Of a stretch of 64,000 nt of DNA, positions 1 through 9,911 are shown piece after piece. The translations under genes were made by a program, and so were the position numbers. A model generated the notes under the pieces. It was given only the letters and a program-made list of their open reading frames with translations. It was not told the DNA's origin and made no database searches. Source of the DNA: Capsaspora owczarzaki ATCC 30864 (taxonomy: Eukaryota; Opisthokonta; Filasterea); contig NW_011887292.1 of assembly GCF_000151315.2 (NCBI RefSeq), forward strand, positions 1,492,690 to 1,556,689, written 5' to 3'. Every line of letters begins with the position of its first letter. Within the stretch, counting starts at the first letter, position 1.

Positions 1-3000
1 CTGGGCGGGTTTGTCCAGCCAGCTTCTGACGCCTTCTATCCGGTCGATGATTCAGTTCATTTCTTCACGCAATACGCGCCCACCCCGACCGACCCGATTA
101 CTCTGTCTTACACTTTCACCAGTGACTCTGCAGGTAACAATGCGTGGCGGATGAGAGGAAAATTAGTTGACTGGGGTAGTTTGACATGTCTTACTCATCA
201 AATGCTCTTGTTTTTGGCTATGTTGCTTCTCCTTTCGCAGTGGTCAACATGTACACGATCCAAGCCATGATCGACAACTATGGATGCACTGGAACCCTCT
301 CAGAGTGCGCCCAACAGTCACCCGGTGCCTGGACGTTCGAAGGCTGGAATGGTGCAGCCTGGGTTGTTCTTGACTCGCAAGCTGGGCAAACCGCTTGGAC
401 CGCAGGCCAGACCCGCACCTTCGTTCTGTGCCAGCCCGTTGCCTACAATGGCTACCGTCTGCACATTACTGCCAATGCCGGTTATATTACTTGCGATGAT
501 TATCCGACGTGCTTCTCTCCGGACCCGGTGCGCAGCGGTGTTTCTTTGCAACAACTGACCCTCTATCAAGAGTGTCCCACCAACTCGTTTGGCTGCTCAT
601 CGAGCTCAAGCGCCACCCCTGTTGCCAGCTCTGCCACCCCTTCATCGACGCGATCGGTCGTTTCGTCTATTTCCTCCACTCCCTCCAGCAACACCCCGAT
701 CTCGAGCAACACTCCCTCCAGCAACACGCCCGTCTCGAGCAACACGCCCATCTCGAGCAACACTGTCGTCGTGTCGACTACTCCCAGCTCCGTTTCGGAG
801 ACCTCCACTCGTATCGTGATCAGCACCACTCCTTCTGTCACCCCTGGCTCTGTGACCCCTGGCTCTGTCACACCTTCGTCGGCCACCCCTGGCTCTGTCA
901 CACCTTCGTCGGCCACTCCTGGTTCTGTCACCCCCGGCTCTGTCACGCCTTCGTCGGCCACTCCTGGTTCTGTCACCCCCGGCTCTGTCACGCCTGGCTC
1001 GGTTACCCCCAGCTCGGCCACCCCTGGTTCTGTCACCCCTGTCTCGGTCACCCCTAGCTCAGCCACTCCTGGCTCTGTCTCCGTCACCCCTGGCTCCGTC
1101 ACCCCTGGCTCCGTCACCCCTAGCTCGGCCACTCCGGCATCCGTTACTCCTTCGTCGGCGACGCCCTCTGTTACCCCTTCGTCTGCAACGCCTTCCGTCA
1201 CTGGAGCCATCACTTGCGGTGCCAACGTCGTTGACATTTACCCTGGCGTTGCTTCAGTCGAGACGTACGACGAGCCTTATGCTGATCCAGAGCTCATCTT
1301 CTTCAACGACGAGGAGAGTGTGCACTTCTGGACGTACTATGCGCCTACTATCGAGAACCCCGTGTACCTGGGATACGCTTTTGACAGTGGAGTTGCCACA
1401 GGTGAGCCTTTTGTTTTTTGCTGTTCTGCTTCTACGTTTGCTGACGTCCGGCACAATCCTTTTTTGCGTTGCCTGACTGTCTGACTAACATTGACCCTCT
1501 TCTGCTTGTTTTCACCGCAGCCGTGAACCAGTACACTATTCAAGCGATGCTCGAGAACACCGAGTGCTCTGGCACCTATGCAGAGTGCGCTCAACAGAGC
1601 CCTGGCACTTGGACTTTTGAAGGTTTCGATGGCTCCGCATGGCACGTGCTCGACTCTCGTGCCAACGAAATCAACTGGGGAATTGGTGAAACTCGCACGT
1701 ACTCTTTCTGCCAGCCCAACGAGTATTACAGCTACCGCTTCAACATTACCTCCAACGCCGGCTATGTTGTTTGCTTCGATCCTCCTACTTGCGATATTAC
1801 GTCTCCTTTGACGTCCGGTGTCTCTGTTCAGCACATCGAGCTCGTGCAACAGTGCCCCACGAGCGACACTTTCTGCGAGAGCTCCGCGTCTTCATTCCCA
1901 TCGCCCACTTCCTCGATCGGCACTGCCACTTTCTCGACCGGCACCCCGACTTTCTCGACCGGTACTGCCACCTTCTCGACCGGCACAGCCACGACCGGCA
2001 CCCCCACTTTCTCGACTGGCACTCCGAGCGTTGTTGGCTCCGAAACTGCTTCATCGTCGCGCCCCACCGTGTCGTCCGAGCGCCCTACCGTGTCGTCAAC
2101 CCGAGTCAGCGTTTCCTCCGAGCGCCCCACCGTCTCGTCCGAGCGTCCCTCTGTGTCGTCAACCCGAATTAGTGTCTCCTCAGAGCGCCCCACAGTTTCG
2201 TCCAGCCGCGTCACTGTTTCGTCCGAGCGCCCGACGGTTTCGTCCACTCGCATCTCTGTTGCCTCGTCCTACCCTACTCCGACTGTTCCGTCGAGTTTGT
2301 TGCCGTCTGTCACCCCATCTGCGTCTTCCCCGACCCCGACAGTCTCTTCGACGCTGCCTCCTCCGATTTCGAGCTTCTTTATCGAGATCAACCCACACTC
2401 GTCGGCTACTCCATCGGCTTCCGGTTCGCCCTCTCCGACGGTCTCGTCGACGCTGCCTCCTCCGATTTCGAGCTTCTTCATCGAGATCAACCCGCACTCG
2501 TCGGCTACGCCATCGGCCACTGGTTCGCCCTCTCCGACCGTCTCGTCGACGCTGCCTCCTCCGATTTCGAGCTTCTTCATCGAGATCAACCCGCACTCGT
2601 CGGCTACGCCATCGGCCACTGGTTCGCCCTCTCCTACCGTCTCGTCGACGCTGCCTCCTCCGATTTCGAGCTTCTTCATCGAGATCAACCCGCACTCGTC
2701 GGTTACTCCGTCCGCCTCTGCGACCACCGCGACTGCTTCCGTGTCTGGCACTGCCGGCATCCGTCCTCTGGTTGCTTGGATTCCTATTCCTACCCAACCG
2801 CTCGTGCTTGGCGTTGCCTGGTCCTTTGACGTGCCCGCCGACGCCTTCAGCAGCCCGGATGCCACCGAGCCTCTCGTGTACGTTGCCACCCTGTCACCGT
2901 TGGCCGCGTTGCCAGACTATCTGTCCTTCGATACCGCTGGTCAGTTCGTGGGTCTCCCGCAAGAGTCTCTCGTCGCTCCTGGGCTTGTCACTCTGCGCTT

Positions 3001-4315
3001 GACGGCCTTTGACCAGTTTGGCCAGACCGCCAGCACCACCTTCCAGCTCGACATTACTCAATCGACCTTCGCGCCGAGCTTTGTGCTCCGAATGGGCATG
3101 GACTTCCCCTTCCCAGCTTTCGGGGCCTCCAATTTCTTCCACCTCTTCGACGACCTTGCGGCGGCTACCGCCCCGCGCAACACCACGAGCTTCTGGCTGC
3201 GCAACGCCTTCTCGGGCTCCACTGTCGTCGATTTCACGACCTTCAACAACGACCCCAGTGAAGGCTACAACCTGTACTCGACGCTTCTTGCCGGCGGTCT
3301 CGAGGGTCTTTCTGACATTGTTGGCTACGATGTCATGTACATGTACTTCCTCGACGGACCGACCACCGTCTCTCTTCCCGTCACGCCTTCTCCCTCAACG
3401 TCCGTTGAGACACCAACCACCGAGGTCGCCACGTCCACCGCAGTCACCGAGACCACCGGCACTCCGACCACTCAAGTGCCGACACCCACGACAGGTACTC
3501 CGACCACTGAGGTGCCCACCCCGACGACTGGCACACCAACAACCGCCGTGCCATCTGAGACTACTGGCGCTCCTAGCACTGTTGTGCCCGGCTCGACCAC
3601 CGCCGCCGTCAGCTCTGCCACCGCCGTCCCCACGTCTGGCGTTGCGCCTACCTCCACTGGTGCCGTCGTCTCGCCTTCGAGCGACAGCGTCGACCTTGTG
3701 GCCATCCTTGTTCCGCTCTTCATTCTGCTCTTCCTGTTGATCGTTCTCATCTACCTGGCTTGGCGCCGCAAGCGTCAGATGGAGTACCGTCCTATGGCCA
3801 CGGACGCCCAAATCCAGGCTGCAGCCCTCGCGAGCCTTGAGGCTGGCTACCGCCCAGCTGGTGGCAAGCAAGAGCCCGAGATGCAACAAGTTGAGGAGGC
3901 CGAGTCGACTGGCTCCAGTGCCGGCTCCGGCGACACCTTGTTCAAGAAGGCCCGCACTCTGCCAAACTACCAGTACCCGCCCGCCTTCAGCGGAGCTCGC
4001 GTCGCCCCGCCGGTTGTCCCAGCACCATCTACTCAGCGCGAAGCCCCAGTCGAGCCTGCAGTTGATGTCGCAGCTGCCGCTGGTGCCGCTGGTGCCGCCG
4101 CGGGCCGCACGCGCACCCTGCCACCGTATGCCGAGCCCCCAGCGTTTGTTGCTGGCGCTGGACGCACTCGTGCCCTGCCGGCTTATCAGGAGCCTCCGCC
4201 GTTCACTGACGATGCCAGCGCAAGAGGCGCTGCCCGTCCATCGCGCACGCTGCCTGCTTATGCCCCTCCTCCGGCGTACGATGACCAAATGCGTCAATCT
4301 AGCGATTTTGCATAA
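1..4315 (+). CDS. mucin-like single-pass membrane protein, dystroglycan-like layout (5' partial)
   Basis: Exons read as 1-133, 241-1401 and 1521-4315, all GT-AG, giving 1362 residues; the start lies outside the window. Two copies of a galactose-binding-like (F5/8 C-like) module occur, one about 1-580 and one about 1210-1860, with shared motifs such as TIQAM, ECAQQSPG and WTFEG. Each copy is followed by Ser/Thr/Pro-rich stalks built from short repeats. A cadherin-like (CADG, dystroglycan-type) module lies at about 2760-3065 (LVYVATLSP, YLSFDTAGQFVGLPQ). A Thr-rich stalk follows, then one hydrophobic segment at about 3691-3762 ending in a basic WRRKR stop-transfer. The cytoplasmic tail has four R-(T/A)-L-P-x-Y motifs and ends with a PPxY motif (PPAY). 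I infer a glycosylated surface receptor or adhesion protein. The domain order recalls dystroglycan, but orthology is not shown and CADG modules also occur elsewhere. Confidence 0.72.
838..1200 (+). repeat. GSVTP / SSATP coding repeats
   Basis: About 24 tandem pentads coding for GSVTP or SSATP variants, forming a mucin-like stalk between the two galactose-binding-like modules. The repeats are imperfect at the DNA level with many synonymous differences. Thr and Ser density suggests O-glycosylation. Confidence 0.85.
2053..2265 (+). repeat. (S/T)SERPTVSS-type coding repeats
   Basis: Short repeats coding for variants of SSERPTVSS and SSTRVSVSS, following an FSTGT repeat block at about 1915-2030. 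They form part of the Ser/Thr-rich stalk of the membrane protein. Confidence 0.75.
2338..2733 (+). repeat. four 99-bp tandem repeats (33 residues each)
   Basis: Four nearly identical units of 99 bp; the same decamer starts at 2351, 2450, 2549 and 2648. Each codes for a 33-residue unit with motifs STLPPPISSFFIEINPHSS and SPSPTV. The unit is less Thr-rich than the surrounding stalk and carries a hydrophobic SSFFIEI core. High identity suggests recent expansion or homogenisation. Confidence 0.9.
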
Positions 4316-4881
4316 ACCCTTGCATGCTCGGTTTCTAAGCACATTATTCCTTCGCTTCAAACCACCAAGGACAACGAAAACAACAGGCTTGTGTCGTTTG
4401 AAATACTAGCGACTCCCTTTTCGTTTGCATGCTTCCTTCCACATGCGTTCCCGTGTTTGCTTTGTTTATTTGTTGCTGTTTGTTCTAGGTTTTTGTCTTG
4501 CTCTTTGGGTGTGTTTTCTTTTTCTTTCTCCCTTTTCTTTTCCAAGTTACGTTATCTGTCAGCCTTTTCTTGTGTGTGTGTGTTGCTGTTGTTGTCGTTG
4601 ATCAGAACGTGACAACGCCATTGATATTTGCATGTGTTTGTGTTGGTCAGGATGGTGTTGCGCTTTTTGTATCAGCATTGAATAGCACGCAGCTTTTCGT
4701 CAATTGCCACACTCGCGCTTCCGATCCAACAAGTTTCCTCCCAATGAATGAGTGAAATACTGTGTCAAAGTCGGGTCTCTCTCACTTGTTCACCTAAAAC
4801 GAAGGAATCTCAAAGAAAAGGCGCAGTCAGTCATCATTCACTTTTGAACGTGAGCGACAAACAGGGGGCAGGCCACTACTC
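4316..4881. other. intergenic region
   Basis: 566 bp between the stop of the mucin-like gene and the CABLES start. It is T-rich and GT-rich and holds no supported gene. It must contain the 3' UTR of one gene and the promoter of the next; I could not assign a clear poly(A) signal or TATA box. Confidence 0.6.
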
Positions 4882-7807
4882 ATGCGCCAAAGCCAAGGCC
4901 GTCGGGCCGCCGCTTTCTCGTTCCTCTCTGGAATCAACTTGCAGGGACCCACCACCAAATCTGCCGAGCAGCCAGCAGACCCACGGGAGCCAGGCAAGGG
5001 GGGCAACAACTTTGCTGCCACCACGACCGGGTCGTCCTTGGCTGCCAGCTCAGCTCATGGGCCTCTGGGAGGCGCTGCCGACCCTGGTGCATTGTTGTTT
5101 GGAGTGCGGGCAACGGACGCGAGCCAAAAAGGGCCGGCAGCTCGTACTACGCCGCTGGCTTCGGATTTGTTTGGCGCCGGGACCACCACCAGCAGCAGCA
5201 GCGGCAGCAGCACTGGGACGACGATGGTGCTGGCGCCGCGCGGCTCTACCAACGGAGTGCCAGACACTGTTTACGACCCAGATCTGACAGTTTTGCCACC
5301 GCTCGACCTGCCTGGGCTGACCAAGAAGCAGTTCGGATTGAGCGATTCAGCGGCCACCCTCAAAATCCAACCTGTCGCTGCCGGGGCGGCCCAGCAACGC
5401 GTCGCAATGAACTTCCCGTCCGAGCAGCATGTGCCATCCGTCCAACATACTCCAGTCAGTAGCGGGGTGCAACCGCCTGCGCTGGACGCAATCACAAGCT
5501 CCAGCCCGGGCAGCAGCAGCTCGTTCGAGGCTACATCGCCTGGACGCCCAGAGGACTTGACGGACCAGGCGCATCTGAGAGGAGCGTTTCAGTCGGCGCC
5601 GATATCCATCCCCGGCGCGGCAGGCGCGGCGCAGGGCTCAGCAGGGACGCTGGGGAGAGGAGGGCGGTCGACTGGCCGCGACTCTGGTTCACCTCACGCA
5701 GGCGATAGTCTGCCAAGCGACGAATTCCACGATGATGGCGTCTCGCGTCCAATGGGCGGATACTCACTGTCGCCGCCAGCAAAGGCCTCCCCGTTCCTCG
5801 CGGGCCATTCGCCAAACAAACGGCGTCCGTCGGGCTTGCAGCTTGCCGTCAACGGTCTCGACGGCGGCAATAACGCCTTCAGTCCGAACAGTCACATCAG
5901 TCCTTTGGGACTCCAGTCTGGCAATCAGACTCCTCAAAGTGCTGGTCCTCGGCCCAAACCAGGCAAACCGCATCTTGCACAAAGCGCTCATCACACCCAC
6001 CTTTCGCACCATCTTCACGGAGTGACGCATCAGTCGCTTCATTCTCGTCACTCTCATGCACACACACACGGTCACCATGCTCATGCACACGGCCAGCACC
6101 ACGGCCAGCACCACGGCCATCACCCAAGCGCCGCTGCCTCTCATCACGGACCTGCGCATGCCGGTCGACTTGCTTCCGCCCAACGCCAGCTCTCGCGGGT
6201 TCAAGTGCTCCCGAGTGCAAGCTTCCTGGCGACCAGCGCCACCAATGGGCGCTCTGTTACCAACGCGCGCGTTGTTGTTCGGCCCCGCCAGAGCGCCCCG
6301 ATAGCAATGTTTTCCGTCCTGCGATACGATAGTGAGCGCGAGAAGAGTCGGAGCAAGCGGACTCTTGCCACCAACGACATTCGTCCTTTGTCTGACAGCG
6401 ACGATGTCGTTTCAATGTCAAGCACCGAGGGCGTCGTTGCCTCAAGCAATACTTCATCGGGGACAAGCAGCAATATTGGTGGTGCCGGCGGCGTCAGTGG
6501 CGCAGCCGGGCATCTCTCGGCAGGGTCGTCGGGCCCGATTGTCCCCATGTCGCACCGCAGTCGATTATCGTTACCGGCCTCCTCGGGCGAGTCCACTCTG
6601 CGGCCTGCCAATGCAGCGTCGCTGACCTCCCCTTCGAGCACACTTGCCTCGGCCATTGCTGCGGGCGCTGCGGCACACCCCTCCGCGCTCCACATTGAAT
6701 CTCGAATCAACCTCAGCGACTCGAAGGACATGCTCAACCCATCATTCTCCACACTGTCATTGGCAGGCTTGCTGTCGCCGCCGGTCGGCCGAAACTCTCT
6801 TGATGCGCAGGGGGCATCCGCGCCCACCCACCGCCAAATCTTGCAGCAACACGCGCTTGATGAGCCGGCCCAGGTCGGTGACCAGCACCACGCTACTCAA
6901 GGTGCTCAGCAATCCGAGCAACACCTTCCAACAGCAAGCGCAGCGGCAAAGAATGAAGACATTTCGTACTTGGCGCTTCTCAGTCCTTCCGTCTTTGTTG
7001 ACGCGTCGTCGCACTCTGTTCTCGATGTCGAGCCATACAACCCACGCGCCCTTGACGATCCTGATTTACGCATGGGCAAACACAAAACGGTGCTCACACT
7101 GCCGGCATTCATGGTCACAATCATCCCTTATGTCAATCGCTACAATCTCAAAAAAGATCTGAACGAGCAGTTCCGAGAGCGCCATCCCGACATTGACTTG
7201 ACATTCTCCAAAATGCGTAGTCTCAAGCGTCAGATGCTCGAAATTGGCGTGACGGAATGCGGGCTCGAAGTATCCACTGTAGCCAAGGCTTACGTTTTCT
7301 TTGAGCGACTGCTGTTGAAGGTACGTCGTGTCGATGGTTGCGCCAAGGTTTTGGCTTGGAGGAAGAAACAGGGAGAAACAAAGGCTGACTTTTTTTTTCC
7401 CGGTTGTTTGTCTTGTTTTGGGTTGGGTTTGGTTTCTGCTCATGTGTCTGCTTGTGCGTCCCTCAACCTTCAACCCTCAGAACAAAATTAGCAAAACGAA
7501 TCGCAAAGCTGTGGCTTCCGTGTGCTTGCTGCTCGCCGCCAAGTTCCATGACTGCAATTCGAATGCAGCACACCCACTCTTGATTGCGTTTGACAAACTG
7601 CTGGGACTTTCGCATGATGACGTGCTCTCCTTTGAGTTTCCAGTCTATGCCGCGCTAGAGTTCAGCTTGTATACGCGTATCGAAGACGTGGAACCACACC
7701 TGAGTTATCTTATCCAAGAGCTGGACTACACCGAGCCCCTTTACAACATTTCTGCGGATCGACCTGTCAGTACGACTCCTCCCGATTACTCGACTCTACT
7801 TGACTGA
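4882..7807 (+). CDS. CABLES: CABLES-family cyclin-box protein
   Basis: Exons 4882-7320 and 7481-7807 (phase 0 junction, LLLK|NKISK) give 921 residues. The N-terminal motif RRAAAFSFLSGINLQG resembles the start of animal CABLES and supports this ATG. A long disordered, His/Ser-rich middle follows. A conserved QSAPIAMFSVLRY motif lies near residue 470. The C-terminal third carries the cyclin-like fold: GKHKTVLTLPAFM, DLTFSKMRSLKRQM, VAKAYVFFERLLL, then NRKAVASVCLLLAAKFHD and LSFEFPVYAALEFSLY. Animal CABLES1/2 link CDK5/CDK2 with Abl and Wee1 kinases; whether that applies here is inference. The protein is longer than most animal forms because of low-complexity insertions. Confidence 0.88.
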
Positions 7808-7957
7808 AAAAAAAAAGAGACATTACGCATAGTTGTCGGGTGCGTGTTTGTGTGTATTTGCAATAAAATTACAATGAAAGCATCGTCGTCCATGCCAATC
7901 GAGATGGAAGCTCGCGCCAACACACCAGATAAAATGACAATCTCATTGCGACAACTG

Positions 7958-8321
7958 CTATCGGGTTCGAGGCTTGAAGTCTTGGGTGAGATCGAGGTTT
8001 TGCAGGTGGGTATTTGTGAATTTCGTGATTTTGCGAGCAGTTTGCTTCTTTGCTTTGTTTTGCTCCTAGGTATCGGTAGCCATAGGGAGGAAGACGAGGG
8101 CAGAAATGAAAAGAGAACAACCCCCCACCATGGTGAGCAACTGCGCGTCTGCAGCAAGCATCACAAACGAACAGAACAAAAAAAAATCATGCAAGTTCGC
8201 AAACAATACCTCAACACTATTGGGCAAAGCCACTTTCAGGGGCTGTAGTTGGGCAGCTCGAAGTTCCGCGTCCACGCTAAGCGGAAGTTGGATTTTCGAC
8301 CATAAATCCTTGAACTCTATC

Positions 8322-8356
<35 letters not shown>

Positions 8357-9705
8357 GGAGAAACCATTATCAACACAGGTGCTCAACCACGAACTTGCCA
8401 GCCATCGATCGAGGCGCATACCTTCATCAACATCAACCCGCAGTCGAGGGTCGTTGTAGAATAGAATCATTTCGGTCCCTTTGGTTGGCTTCAGGACATA
8501 AATGCGGTTGTCAGCTTGAAGTTGCTACATTCGTCAAGGCATGGGTGTGTGGGGGGGGGAGTGCACATGGATGCAGGCGCGTGTGTAAGCAGGCTGCTAC
8601 TCAGCACACCCTACCGCCAAAAAAAAGAAGAAAAAACAAAAAAAAAAACCCCCAGTTCAACCACGGAAACACAAGTACCATCACGTCGTCAGCGGCTTCG
8701 CGATAGCACTGCAGCAACTCGGACTGCTTTATCCCGCCTAGACCTTGCATGTAGTAGCTGCGCAACAGCTCAAGCAGCTCGTCTTTGCTACCGACGGCGT
8801 ATTTAGGCTAGTCGGAACAGAAGGAGTTGGGCGATGAGATGAGTAACACACGCAACGACACAACGATCGACATGGCACAGGAAAGGCTCACCTTGTATCG
8901 AAACTTGCCATCAACGTGATTGATGAGAATGTTGCCCTCGAGTCGGTGTCGCATGTCGTCCAGCTCTGCAGGACTGAGCACACGCTCGCTGACGCGTGCA
9001 AGCAGTTCGTCCAACGAAAACTCTGTTGCCGCATTATCGTCCTGAACGAGACACACGGAATAAACAACAAGTGAGCGCGCTTCCAAGTACCAACCATACA
9101 GTCATTGGGAGGCAATTCTACGCACTCTGGCCAAATGGCGGTCTCGGAGATGGGTCACGATTCGCTCACACAGCCGGACCAGATTGGATGAAACTGTGCA
9201 ACCAAAAGACACAGACATGGGGGGGACGTCAGCAACCACACAACGCAAACGAACTCGAGTTGTTCGTGTTCGTACGACCAAGTTTGATGACTATTGCGAC
9301 CCAAGCACTACAAGAGCTCCTCCACCCATCCACCATGCCATCGTGTGTGAACTCACCCTCTGCCGCGCGCTGCTGCTGAGCTTGGCGGATGAACTGCCCT
9401 CCGCGTGGCTCCGAGTTGTTTGTCAGGCTGCTGAGCAGGCTGGGCAGCCCACCCGGTCGCTGCCCCTGCTGCCCCTGCTGCTGCTGCTGCTGCTGGTCGG
9501 CCTGCTGAGCTGCTGATGACGACGACGACGACGCAGCCGACGAGCCCTGCAGCATGGATGCCAGCGACCCGATGGGCGTGATGGTCGTCCCTGCCATCAC
9601 TGGCACCGGTCGCGTTGGGAGCATTGCAGACGACGCGACGGCCGACCGACGAAACTGCTCGCGTTGCCGCGCAAGCGACTCAGCAGCCTGCGATCGCGCG
9701 TCCAT
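7958..9705 (-). CDS. GTF2E2: transcription initiation factor IIE subunit beta
   Basis: Seven exons on the minus strand: 9705-9357, 9193-9126, 9041-8892, 8807-8679, 8524-8422, 8316-8210 and 8065-7958. All are GT-AG with consistent phases and total 337 residues. The first winged helix covers EFSLDELLARV and ILINHVDGKFRYKPKYAV. The second covers DELLELLRSYYMQGLGGIK through VLKPTKGTEMILFYND. Then come VDVDEEFKDLW and a basic C-terminal tail (KAKKQTARKITKF), matching the order of human TFIIE-beta. It acts with TFIIE-alpha in the RNA polymerase II preinitiation complex to recruit TFIIH. The N-terminus has a Gln/Ser-rich stretch. An in-frame ATG at 9747 is an alternative start. The start lies 206 bp from the divergent C2H2 gene. 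Confidence 0.92.
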
Positions 9706-9911
9706 CCTCTTTGTTGTATTCGGTTCAAAAGGGGGAAAAAAAAACAATGGGAGGTTGGGGGGGGGGGAAGGGAGAGACGAGGCTCAGTGAGAATGAATCA
9801 AATGGAATAAAAAGGACTGCAATACGAAACAAACAGCTCCATAGGCACTGCAACAAGGCAGGCATTAGTGCATTGCTGTCACTTTGTTTGATTTCACTAT
9901 TCATCCTCTGT

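Noticed and set aside
1469-1520. Start codon at 1469 as the beginning of a separate gene
   Set aside because: 1402-1520 is an intron with GT-AG ends in the same phase and place as the intron at 134-240, so the frame continues from upstream.
8066-8470. Minus-strand frame continuing past TFIIE-beta exon 6
   Set aside because: It reads into hydrophobic non-conserved sequence; splicing at 8209/8066 gives the conserved basic TFIIE-beta tail instead.
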